From positions 1 through 9,421 of the forward strand of contig CAIQIY010000402.1 in the NCBI GenBank assembly GCA_903871975.1: DNA of 9,421 bases. The letters are read 5' to 3'. How positions within the stretch are numbered: the first letter of the stretch is position 1; the number at the start of each line of letters is the position of its first letter. Below the pieces are notes generated by a model. The model was not told where the DNA came from. It did no database searches and saw only the letters and a list, made by a program, of their open reading frames with translations. Both the position numbers and the translations under genes were made by a program. This document shows positions 1 to 7,060 of the stretch, piece after piece. Origin of the DNA: an uncultured Chloroflexota bacterium (GTDB taxonomy: Bacteria > Chloroflexota > Chloroflexia > Chloroflexales > Roseiflexaceae).

Positions 1-730
1 CACCTGCTGCACGCGCCGCAACCAGTGCCTCGCGGACATCGGCGCCAGTCTGTTCGGCGAATCGTGTGATGCGGACATGGGCAACCATGTCGGGCAACAT
101 GGCCCAGGTCACGCTCTCCAGCCGGATGGCTGCACGCGTGACGGTGATCGCGCGTGGCAATGCCTCGCTGTCGCGGCTCACCGTCATGGCGACATCGCTG
201 CCGGCCGGGCCACGCAGCCGCGCGCGCAGCTCGTCGATGGTGATGCCTCGCACCGCGTCGCCATCGATCGTGAGGATCCGGTCGCCGGCGCGTAATCCGG
301 CACGTTCCGCCGGCGAGCCTGCGAGCGGCTCGATGATCAGCGGTTGCCCATCCCGTACGTCGACATACGCACCGATGCCCTCGAATCGACCAGTGGTCTG
401 CTCGCGGTCGAGTGCCGCCGCCGCCGGCGACAGGTAGCCGGTGTGTCCGCTGTCGCCGAGGCTCGCCAACATGCCATTGATCGCGCCTTCGGCCATCTGT
501 GCCGGATCGAGGGCTGCCGGGTCGACGAAGTGGCGTTCGGCCAGGCGCCACGACTCCCAGAAGTCGGCGAGTGCAGCACACGCGACGGCATTCAGTGGAC
601 AATTGGTCGCAGTTGCACGTGCCAGCGCATAGCCACCCGCTCCGCCGAGCAGCACGGCCAGTGCGACCACCACGATCACCGAGCGCAACGCGACGGAGCG
701 AACCATCGGGCGGGGGGGCAGATCAGTCAT
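1..730 (-). CDS. S41-family C-terminal processing peptidase, membrane-anchored, with PDZ domain (partial, C-terminus off window)
   Basis: The first 243 residues of a carboxyl-terminal processing peptidase (CtpA/Prc family) are visible. Such proteins cleave substrates outside the cytoplasmic membrane, using a Ser/Lys dyad. Residues 17-38 form one hydrophobic N-terminal segment, read as a signal anchor. Residues about 55-105 are the family's helical pre-PDZ region, ending in LGDSGHTGYLSP. Residues about 113-200 are a PDZ domain with the typical GSPAERAGLRAGDRIL core. The S41 fold starts near residue 205. The catalytic Ser and Lys would lie beyond the left edge, so activity cannot be judged. The ATG at 730..728 overlaps the fmt stop as ATGA, with no strong Shine-Dalgarno, so coupled translation is likely. 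Met9 (706..704) is an alternative start. Codons 4-7 contain a C7 tract. The family call is secure; the substrate is unknown. Confidence 0.9.
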   Translation of the reverse strand, partial: MTDLPPRPMVRSVALRSVIVVVALAVLLGGAGGYALARATATNCPLNAVACAALADFWESWRLAERHFVDPAALDPAQMAEGAINGMLASLGDSGHTGYLSPAAAALDREQTTGRFEGIGAYVDVRDGQPLIIEPLAGSPAERAGLRAGDRILTIDGDAVRGITIDELRARLRGPAGSDVAMTVSRDSEALPRAITVTRAAIRLESVTWAMLPDMVAHVRITRFAEQTGADVREALVAARAAG

Positions 731-1653
731 CGCAGGCACTCATCGGCGTTCGCACGCTGACCGCGCCACCAGTCGGCTGCCGTCATGGCACGCCGCCCCG
801 CTGGCTGAACCACGCGCATGACCAGCCGCCCGGCTGCGGTCGCGATGCCCATGTCGGGCAGGACGCAGCCCGGTGGGGCGTCGGTTGGCGCCGGGTCGAC
901 GACGGCATCGAGGATGCGCAGTGGTGCACCGCGCCACAGACACCATGCGCCTGGCCAGGGGTCGTAGGCGCGTACCATGCGCTCGATCTGTTGCGCCGGC
1001 TGCTCCCACGAGATGCGGCCGTCGTCGCGCGTCAGCAACCGCGTGTACGTCGCGGCCGCCTCGTCCTGGGCCCGTTCGGTCATCGCGCCGCGCGTCAGCG
1101 CGTCGAGCGCCGCCAACAGCACGTCGGCCCCGAGCGTGAACAGGGCGTCGGTCAGCGGCCCGGTGCGGGCATCATCAGGCAGCAGCACGGTCGTCTGCGC
1201 GATGATGGGTCCGGCGTCCATCCGGCGCGTCAGGCGGATCAGCGAGACGCCAGTCGCCGCATCGCCGGCCAGAATGGCCGCGCTGACCGGCGCCGGCCCA
1301 CGATAACGCGGCAGCAGCGAAGGATGGATGTTCAGGTAGCCGTGTGGCAGCAATGACAGGACGTCGCGCTGCAGGATCTCGCCGTAGGCGGCGACGATGC
1401 CGGCATCGGCGTGCGTGGCGGTGATCCAGTCGCGCATTGCGGCATCGCGCATGGTCGCCGGTTGCGCGACCAGCGCGCCGAGGCCCAACGCATCGGCCAT
1501 GCGGCGTACCGGCGGTGCTTGTGGTTGCCCACCACGGCCGGCTGGCCGATCCGGCTGGGTGATCACGCCGACAATTGTGTGGCGGCCGTCGCGCACGATG
1601 CGTTCGAGCACCAGCGCTGCTGGCTGTGGTGTTCCGAGAAAGAGCAGACGCAC
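727..1653 (-). CDS. fmt: Methionyl-tRNA formyltransferase
   Basis: This cytoplasmic enzyme formylates Met-tRNAfMet from 10-formyl-tetrahydrofolate to make the initiator tRNA. The 308-aa length fits the family (about 305-315). It opens with VRLLFLGTP, the usual Fmt start. It carries AYGEIL at 89-94 and the NIHPSLLPRYRGPAP signature at 108-122. The catalytic triad is intact: Asn108, His110 and Asp146 (in RRMDAG). The C-terminal OB-like tRNA-binding domain covers about 205-308 and includes YDPWPGAW. The GTG at 1653..1651 is chosen because homology begins there. The frame stays open further upstream, but that part is antisense to the divergent dehydrogenase and unlike Fmt. A G10 tract lies just upstream of the start, in the Shine-Dalgarno position. 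The stop overlaps the start of the S41 peptidase gene. Confidence 0.97.
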   Translation of the reverse strand: MRLLFLGTPQPAALVLERIVRDGRHTIVGVITQPDRPAGRGGQPQAPPVRRMADALGLGALVAQPATMRDAAMRDWITATHADAGIVAAYGEILQRDVLSLLPHGYLNIHPSLLPRYRGPAPVSAAILAGDAATGVSLIRLTRRMDAGPIIAQTTVLLPDDARTGPLTDALFTLGADVLLAALDALTRGAMTERAQDEAAATYTRLLTRDDGRISWEQPAQQIERMVRAYDPWPGAWCLWRGAPLRILDAVVDPAPTDAPPGCVLPDMGIATAAGRLVMRVVQPAGRRAMTAADWWRGQRANADECLR

Positions 1654-1668
1654 GGTGACCCCCCCCCC
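1654..1668 (-). promoter_or_regulatory. Putative fmt ribosome-binding site made of a G10 homopolymer
   Basis: Read on the minus strand, ten consecutive G (plus-strand C at 1659..1668) are followed by TCACC and then the GTG start of fmt. No other purine-rich Shine-Dalgarno is present, so the G run is probably what pairs with the 16S 3' end, using G-U pairs where needed. A run this long is prone to slippage, and also to sequencing error. A length change would alter the SD-to-start geometry. Confidence 0.55.
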
Positions 1669-1713
1669 GCCACTGTCGACGAGCGCCCCGCCGCCCGTCC
1701 CGGGATACGATGG

Positions 1714-1726
1714 AGTATAATACAAT
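1714..1726. promoter_or_regulatory. Probable divergent promoter with overlapping -10 elements (TATAATA)
   Basis: An AT-rich island in GC-rich DNA contains a perfect TATAAT at 1716..1721 on the plus strand, followed by an overlapping TACAAT at 1721..1726. The same bases read on the minus strand give TATTAT (1722..1717) and TATACT (1719..1714), each 5/6 to consensus. The core GTAT-A-ATAC (1715..1723) is an odd-centred inverted repeat. The site lies between divergent fmt and the dehydrogenase operon and gives leaders of about 55 and 67 nt. I see no TTGACA-like -35 at 16-18 bp on either strand and no extended TGn, so activator dependence or an AT-driven promoter is possible. Confidence 0.6.
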
Positions 1727-1735
1727 GTGTGCGCC

Positions 1736-1762
1736 GCTGCCGCGCCAGGACGTGCCGGCAGC
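1736..1762 (+). promoter_or_regulatory. Leader hairpin or dyad-symmetric operator upstream of the dehydrogenase operon
   Basis: GCTGCCG (1736..1742) and CGGCAGC (1756..1762) are a perfect 7-bp inverted repeat around a 13-nt loop. It falls between the predicted -10 and the start codon at 1795, beginning about 8-10 nt after the expected transcription start. It could be a leader RNA hairpin or a repressor operator. No T-tract follows, so it is not an intrinsic terminator. Chance occurrence in GC-rich DNA is possible. Confidence 0.35.
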
Positions 1763-1794
1763 CCGCGATCCGACCGACGACTTCGGGAGCCACG

Positions 1795-2739
1795 ATGAAT
1801 GCGCTCGTCTTCGATGGCCAGCTCCGCTTCGTGTGTGATCATCCTGAGCCGCCATTGACGAACGGCGAGGCGATCGTCGAGCCGCGGCTTGTCGGGATCT
1901 GCAGCACTGATCTCGAAATTACCCGTGGCTATATGCACTTTCATGGCATTCTCGGCCACGAATTCGTCGGTGTGGTACACGCATGCCACGATGCCACCTG
2001 GGTCGGCCGTCGTGTCGTCGGCGAAATCAACGCCGCCTGCGGCAACTGCCCGCGCTGCCGCGGCGGTGATCCCGCCCACTGTCCGGCGCGCACGACGCTC
2101 GGGATCGACCGGCGGCCCGGCGCGCTCGCCCAGCGCGTCAGCGTGCCAGTCGCCTGCCTGCATGCCGTACCCGACGAGCTCGCCGACGAGGCTGCCGTAT
2201 TTGTCGAGCCTGTGGCCGCCGCCCTCGAAATCCTCGAACACTGTCACATCGCACCGAGCGCGCGTGTCGCCGTCGTCGGCGATGGGCGCCTCGGTGCGCT
2301 CTGCGCGCTCGCGCTGCGCCTGCCCGGCTGCGCCGTCGAGCTCGTCGGCCGGCACCCCGAGCGGTGGCCACTGTTCCACACCATGGGTATTCGCGCATGT
2401 GCCGCCGCCGACGTCAGCGATGCCGCATATGATGTCGTCGTCGACTGTACGGGGCAGCCGTCCGGCCTGGCGCTGGCCCGCCGCCTGGTACGGCCACGCG
2501 GCCGGCTGGTGCTCAAGAGCACGTATGTTGGCAGTGCCAACCTGGATCTGACGCGTCTGGTCGTCGACGAGATCCAGTTGATCGGATCGCGCTGTGGCCC
2601 ATTCGCCGCGGCGCTACGCCTGCTGGCGAGCGGCCTGATCGATCCGACACCGCTCATCGCCGGGCGGTTTCCGCTGCACGATGGCGTCGCAGCCATCGCG
2701 GCGGCGCGGGGCGCCCTCAAGATCCTGGTGACACCATGA
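1795..2739 (+). CDS. Zinc-dependent medium-chain dehydrogenase/reductase (alcohol/polyol dehydrogenase-like)
   Basis: A 314-aa cytoplasmic NAD(P)-dependent oxidoreductase of the MDR superfamily, closest in pattern to the threonine/sorbitol/glucose dehydrogenase group. The catalytic-zinc ligands are Cys36 (GICSTD), His55 with Glu56 (GHEF), and Glu138 (VEPVAAA), the last as in polyol dehydrogenases. The structural-zinc cysteines 82, 85, 88 and 96 are all present. The Rossmann loop is GDGRLG (162-167) within VAVVGDGRLGALCA. The protein is about 30 residues shorter than classical members but ends normally with ALKILVTP. The ATG at 1795 has GGGAG at 1785..1789 with 5-nt spacing. The frame is open further upstream but crosses the promoter. 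It is the first gene of the rightward operon. The substrate cannot be assigned. The adjacent kinase suggests a sugar- or polyol-like compound, which is inference. Confidence 0.92.
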   Translation: MNALVFDGQLRFVCDHPEPPLTNGEAIVEPRLVGICSTDLEITRGYMHFHGILGHEFVGVVHACHDATWVGRRVVGEINAACGNCPRCRGGDPAHCPARTTLGIDRRPGALAQRVSVPVACLHAVPDELADEAAVFVEPVAAALEILEHCHIAPSARVAVVGDGRLGALCALALRLPGCAVELVGRHPERWPLFHTMGIRACAAADVSDAAYDVVVDCTGQPSGLALARRLVRPRGRLVLKSTYVGSANLDLTRLVVDEIQLIGSRCGPFAAALRLLASGLIDPTPLIAGRFPLHDGVAAIAAARGALKILVTP

Positions 2740-2757
2740 CTGTCGGGGCCAGCACGC

Positions 2758-2765
2758 GAGAGGAG
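2758..2765 (+). promoter_or_regulatory. Strong ribosome-binding site deciding the start of the PfkB kinase
   Basis: GAGAGGAG sits 6 nt before the ATG at 2772. It is the best Shine-Dalgarno in the window. It favours that start over the in-frame ATG at 2736, which overlaps the dehydrogenase stop as ATGA but has no good Shine-Dalgarno. Confidence 0.7.
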
Positions 2766-2771
2766 TACCGC

Positions 2772-3713
2772 ATGCCAACCGGACCAGTCGGACCAGCCGA
2801 GGTCGTCGTCATCGGCGCGGCATGCCTCGACGTCAAGGGGCGCCTGCCGGGTGCCGCATTGGCGGGCACGTCGAACGCCGGTGCCGTACGCATCAGTGCA
2901 GGTGGATGCGCGCGCAACATCGCCGAGAACCTCGCCCGCCTCGGCGTGGCGACTGCGCTGTTGAGCGTGGCCAGCGGTGATGATCTGGGTACATCGATCG
3001 TGCGACAGACCGAGCGTGCCGGGGTCGACATGGATCATGTCCTGATCGATCCGGCGCAGCGCGCGGCGGCATACATCGCGCTGCTGGGTGATCACGGGCA
3101 GTTGCTGCTGGGTGTCGACGACACGGTCGCTGTCGAGGCGATTACGCCCGAGTACATCACGACTCACCGTCGGCTGCTCCAGGGAGCACGAATGGTGGTG
3201 ATCGATGCCAATGTGCCGCTGCCGGCCGGGCGTACGGTGCTCGAGATCTGTGCCGCCGCCGATGTGCCGGTCGCGCTCGATCCCGTGGCCTATGGGCCGG
3301 CGCTGCGCTACCGCGATGCCATCGGGCAGTTCGCGCTGGTGGTGCCGAATCTCGTCGAAGCCGAAGTGCTCAGCGGCGTCACGATCACCAATGTCGATCA
3401 GGGCATCCGTGCGGCACGCGCGCTGGTGAACCGGGGCGCCAGGATCGCCATCATCACCATGAGCGCCACGGGGGTGGTCTATGCGACAGCGAACGCCAGC
3501 GGGCATGTGCCGGCACTGCAGGTGGAGATCGTCGACCCCACGGGCGCCGGCGATGCTCTGACGGCGGCGGTGGTCTATGCGCTGCTCAACGAGTTGCCAC
3601 TCGACGAGGCGGTGCGGCTGGGGGTGAGTGCGGCGACGCTGACGCTGGACGCAGCCGAGACCGTCCGTCAGGATTTGTCGCTGGAGAGCCTGTATGCGCA
3701 GCTGGTGATCTGA
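2772..3713 (+). CDS. PfkB-family carbohydrate kinase, pseudouridine kinase-like
   Basis: A 313-aa ribokinase-fold ATP-dependent kinase. VVVIGAACLDVKG (11-23) is the N-terminal strand with the substrate-binding Asp20. AGGCARNIAENLARLG (43-58) is PfkB signature 1. LVVPNLVEAEVLSG (189-202) is a central element, and DPTGAGDALTA (255-265) is signature 2, with catalytic base Asp261. Signature 1 in the form GG..RNIAxNLA.LG, the SNAG region before it, ITPEYITTHR, and DPV with PN.LEAE-like spacing recall E. coli PsuK (YeiC), which phosphorylates pseudouridine to pseudouridine 5'-phosphate. A related nucleoside or sugar kinase is equally possible. No PsuG glycosidase gene is in the window. The start at 2772 is set by GAGAGGAG. 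The upstream ATG at 2736 would add 12 residues and couple it to the preceding stop. Kinase call firm, substrate tentative. Confidence 0.9.
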   Translation: MPTGPVGPAEVVVIGAACLDVKGRLPGAALAGTSNAGAVRISAGGCARNIAENLARLGVATALLSVASGDDLGTSIVRQTERAGVDMDHVLIDPAQRAAAYIALLGDHGQLLLGVDDTVAVEAITPEYITTHRRLLQGARMVVIDANVPLPAGRTVLEICAAADVPVALDPVAYGPALRYRDAIGQFALVVPNLVEAEVLSGVTITNVDQGIRAARALVNRGARIAIITMSATGVVYATANASGHVPALQVEIVDPTGAGDALTAAVVYALLNELPLDEAVRLGVSAATLTLDAAETVRQDLSLESLYAQLVI

Positions 3714-3731
3714 ACGACGTGGTGGCCGCCG

Positions 3732-6700
3732 ATGGGCTTCGATGGGCTCGCTGGACTGGTTGCCATTGGCATGGCGCTGGCGCTGATCATCATGGCAGCG
3801 ATGCGTTGGGGTGGCCGTGTCGCATCGCTGCTGGCCGCCGCACTGGCGGTGGCGTCGGGTGCCTGGTTGCTGCCGCGGGCTGTGCTGCACGCCACGCCAT
3901 TCAGCGTGCTGGTCACACCGTTTGCTGGGGCCGATGGCGCGCCGGCCACCGCAGGGGCGCAGTTGGCTGTGCAGCTGGTCGAGCAGCTGCGAGCGCACGA
4001 CATTCCGGTGCGACAGTCTGCGGTCGCGCCGCGCGACACCGCCCAGGCGTGGCAATGGGCTGCCGAGCACGCGGTTGATCTGGTGATCTGGGGCCGGATC
4101 GATGACAGCGGCGGAACGCAGCGGGTCGCCGTCATGCTCGCCTATCGGCCAGTCCAGCCCTTGCCGCAGACGCGTCGCCCGTCGATGGGGTGGCGGCTGA
4201 GTCAGCCACTGGCGGTGCCACTGGCGCCGCGGCCGGTCACGATCGAGCTGGCGCTGATGATGTGCCAAGGGCTGGCGTTCTACCATCGCGGTGCCGATGA
4301 TGCTGCGGATGGCGTGCTGGCGTCACTGCTTGACCATGAGCCGGCGGCAGACGCGTTCGTGCCACGCTGGATTCGTGGCGCCATCGCGTGGGACCGGGGC
4401 GATGTGGCGGCGGCGCTCGTCGAGTATCGCCGAATCGCACCGGTCGACCCACAGCATGACGCGCTGGTGGCTGGAGCGGCCGGCGATGCGTTGAGCACTC
4501 TGAATGATCCCGCGGTGACCGCTGTGCTCGCACGGTCGGCGGCGGCGTTCGCTGCCGATGATGCCGGGGCCGTGCGCTGGGCGAGCGGCATGGCCGCCTG
4601 GCAGGCGGGCGACCTGATCCGTGCATACGCTGATGTGCGCGCTGCCTGGCAGGTGCTGGCGCCATCGGTTGATCTCGAACTCGCACTCAGCACACTCGCA
4701 CGCGACACCGGCGACCTTGCCGGCGCCGACGCCGCGCTCCAGCGCGCGGTGAAGCTCGCTGATGGTGCTCCAGCCGGGTCGCTCGACGACCTGGCCGCGC
4801 AGATCTTGCGGCAGCGCATCGCCCTCGCGATGGCAATCCTCGATCTGGCGCGCAGCATCGACTCGGCCGGCCCCATCGACCTGGAATGGCTGGGCGCCAG
4901 TGCCGCCGATACCCGCCTCATCCCGCTCTGGCACGCGTTCGATCGCGTTGCTGCGACGGCGACGGAGCTGACACATGCCACCGAACGCCATGCGCTCGGT
5001 CGCGAGGCGGTCGCCGAGCCGATCGCCGCGGCGATTGCGCTGCGGCTGTCACAGCATGCGCACACGCTCGCCGACGAGAGCGTACGCTGGCGGGCGACGG
5101 TGGCGATCCTGCTGGCGGACGCACCCGCCGGCCGCATGCCGTGGTGGTCGCCGGTCGTCGATCGCCCATGGAGTGCCGCACGCGAACGCGAGCGTTTGCT
5201 GGCGAGCGCCGCACCTGCCGTCGATCGCGACGTGCGTGCCGCTGCCCTGGCCCAGCTGGCCGGCGACATGCCCGGCGCCATGGCGTCGCTGGAGGCGGCG
5301 GCGGCACAGGCACACGACGACCCGCGGGTGATCCTGATGCGCGCGCGTCTGGCGGTTGCGCGCGGGGCAGCCGCCGAAGCGGCCACGCTGCTCGATGCGG
5401 TGCTGGAACGCACTCCCGACCTGGCGGCTGCCCATGTGGCGCGCGGTGCGCTCGCGCGTCAGTCCGGCGATCTTGGCCGCGCACGCCAGGCGTACGAGTG
5501 GCTCGTGGTGCAGCGTGGCGATCGCCGCGCCGTGCTGGCGTTGGCCGAAGTGCTGCGGCTCAGCGGCGGCGTCGACGCGCTCGGCCGCGCCCGTGCGCTG
5601 GTGATTGGCCTGGCCGATGCCGGTGATCCCGATGCCCAGATCGAACTCGGCTGGATCGCCCTCGCGACCGGTGATCCGGCCGCGCCGGTCTGGGCTCGCC
5701 GCGCTGCCGACGGGCTCGGCGATGCTGGTGATTCGGTGCAGTGGTGGCACCTGGCCCAGCTGAATGGTGCACTCGGCCGCGACGACGCCGCGCGGACGGC
5801 TGCCGAGGCCGTGGTCGCACGGCAACCCGCGCATCTGGCGGCACACCTGATGCTCGCCGCCCTGGCTGATCCCGCCGATGCGACCAGGCACTATCGTGCG
5901 GCACTCGATGCCACGCGCGATGCTGATGCGCTGCTCGGCCTCGGCGACGAGCTGGCGCGACGTGGCGCAGCCGAGCCGGCGCTCGACGCCTATGGCCGCG
6001 CGTTGCGCGTCGCCGATGCGGCGACGACCACGATCCTGCATCGCCGTCGGGCCACCATGCTGCTGACGCTCGGCCAGATCGATGCCGCAGACCAGGCGGC
6101 CCGCGAGGCGGTGCGGCTCGCCGCCGACGACGCCAGTCGCACCGCCGCCGATCTGCTGCTCGCCGACATCGCCGTGGCGCGCGGTGCATTCGATCAGGCG
6201 ATCACGGGCTATCGGGCGGTTCTCGCGCGCGATCCGGCCGCACGCGATGCCATGGTCGGCCTGGCCCAGGTCGCCGCTGCCCAGGGCGACTGGCCGACGG
6301 CCCTGTCCGAGCTGCAACATGCCCACGCCCTCGATCCGGCCGCCGGGTTGGTGCGGCGGCGCCTCGCCGAGGCATGGCTCGAGACCGGTGACGCCGCTGC
6401 TGCGCTCGCGGCGCTCGGGCCACTCCTCGATGGCCAGCCGGACGATTCTGCTGGCTGGACGCTCGCGGCGCGTGCTCAGCTGCTGCTCGGCGATGATGCC
6501 GCTGCACGCCGCAGCGCGGTGCGCGCCACCGAACTCGATCCACATGCCGCGGCGGCGTGGTGGGTGCTCGGCAGCATCGCGGTGCGCCAAGGCGACCGCA
6601 CCGACGCCATCGGGCAGTTCCAGCGCGCGATCAGTGCGCCCGATCGCCCCGAACATGCCCGCTGGATCACCGAAGCGCGTCTGCAACGCGCACTGTTGGC

Positions 6701-7028
6701 ACTCGATGCCGGCCAGTGGCGCACAGCGCAGGATGACCTCGAACGCGCCGCGCGGCGCGCGCCGCAGCGCGCCGACATCGCATTCTGGTTGGGGCGTGTA
6801 TACTTGGCACAACACCAGTGGCGCGATGCGCGGGCGATGCTGCAGCACGCGGTCGCCTGTGCCGGCGGGAGGTATCCCGATGCACAGCTGGCACAGGCGC
6901 TCGCCGAAGAACGCGCTGGCCTGGTCGCCGAGGCCATCGAGACCTATCGTGCCGTCGTCGCGCAAGCCCCCGGGACATCCGGTGCTGCCGATGCGGCGCA
7001 GGCGCTGCGGCGTCTTGGCGCACCGTGA
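3732..7028 (+). CDS. Large membrane-anchored TPR-repeat protein with TolB/FlgO-like N-terminal domain
   Basis: A 1098-aa, alanine-rich protein of unknown specific function. Two hydrophobic segments at about 6-24 and 31-49 flank an Arg-rich turn (RWGGR). By the positive-inside rule this would put the long C-terminal part outside the cytoplasm. Residues about 57-140 (VLVTPF..., LAVQLVEQLRAHDIPV, DLVIWGRID) resemble the alpha/beta domain of TolB-like or FlgO-like proteins, which often precedes TPRs. Most of the rest is helical tetratricopeptide repeats. The clearest units lie at about 530-600, 672-702 and 804-1045; in 804-1045 roughly seven 31-36-residue units follow one another, for example the one around ARGAFDQAITGYRAVLARDP (816-835). 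These scaffolds bind proteins or peptides. The gene is 18 bp after the kinase stop and in the same frame. ATG 3732 is the only start before that stop; its Shine-Dalgarno is weak (GGTGG). Leucine codons shift from mostly CTG to frequent CTC after about 4660. Confidence 0.88.
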   Translation: MGFDGLAGLVAIGMALALIIMAAMRWGGRVASLLAAALAVASGAWLLPRAVLHATPFSVLVTPFAGADGAPATAGAQLAVQLVEQLRAHDIPVRQSAVAPRDTAQAWQWAAEHAVDLVIWGRIDDSGGTQRVAVMLAYRPVQPLPQTRRPSMGWRLSQPLAVPLAPRPVTIELALMMCQGLAFYHRGADDAADGVLASLLDHEPAADAFVPRWIRGAIAWDRGDVAAALVEYRRIAPVDPQHDALVAGAAGDALSTLNDPAVTAVLARSAAAFAADDAGAVRWASGMAAWQAGDLIRAYADVRAAWQVLAPSVDLELALSTLARDTGDLAGADAALQRAVKLADGAPAGSLDDLAAQILRQRIALAMAILDLARSIDSAGPIDLEWLGASAADTRLIPLWHAFDRVAATATELTHATERHALGREAVAEPIAAAIALRLSQHAHTLADESVRWRATVAILLADAPAGRMPWWSPVVDRPWSAARERERLLASAAPAVDRDVRAAALAQLAGDMPGAMASLEAAAAQAHDDPRVILMRARLAVARGAAAEAATLLDAVLERTPDLAAAHVARGALARQSGDLGRARQAYEWLVVQRGDRRAVLALAEVLRLSGGVDALGRARALVIGLADAGDPDAQIELGWIALATGDPAAPVWARRAADGLGDAGDSVQWWHLAQLNGALGRDDAARTAAEAVVARQPAHLAAHLMLAALADPADATRHYRAALDATRDADALLGLGDELARRGAAEPALDAYGRALRVADAATTTILHRRRATMLLTLGQIDAADQAAREAVRLAADDASRTAADLLLADIAVARGAFDQAITGYRAVLARDPAARDAMVGLAQVAAAQGDWPTALSELQHAHALDPAAGLVRRRLAEAWLETGDAAAALAALGPLLDGQPDDSAGWTLAARAQLLLGDDAAARRSAVRATELDPHAAAAWWVLGSIAVRQGDRTDAIGQFQRAISAPDRPEHARWITEARLQRALLALDAGQWRTAQDDLERAARRAPQRADIAFWLGRVYLAQHQWRDARAMLQHAVACAGGRYPDAQLAQALAEERAGLVAEAIETYRAVVAQAPGTSGAADAAQALRRLGAP

Positions 7029-7060
7029 TCGCCCTGAAGAGCAGGATGGGAGCCGTAACG

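Noticed and set aside
1411..1794. Upstream in-frame extension of the dehydrogenase
   Set aside because: It would run antisense through fmt and the divergent promoter. ATG 1795 has a good Shine-Dalgarno and starts the family's usual N-terminus.
1654..2379. Upstream in-frame extension of fmt to 550 codons
   Set aside because: Fmt homology begins exactly at the GTG at 1653. The extension is antisense to the dehydrogenase and crosses the promoter.
2244..4286. 680-codon open frame on the minus strand across the dehydrogenase, kinase and TPR genes
   Set aside because: Antisense to three well-supported genes. The product is rich in Arg, Gln and His with no recognisable domain, as expected from the shadow of GC-rich coding DNA.
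5049..6965. 638-codon open frame on the minus strand inside the TPR gene
   Set aside because: Antisense shadow of an alanine-rich repeat gene. No domain, no Shine-Dalgarno and no promoter seen.
6818..7060. Upstream in-frame extension of the aminotransferase into the TPR gene
   Set aside because: It overlaps the end of the TPR coding region in another frame. The family N-terminus begins near 7061.
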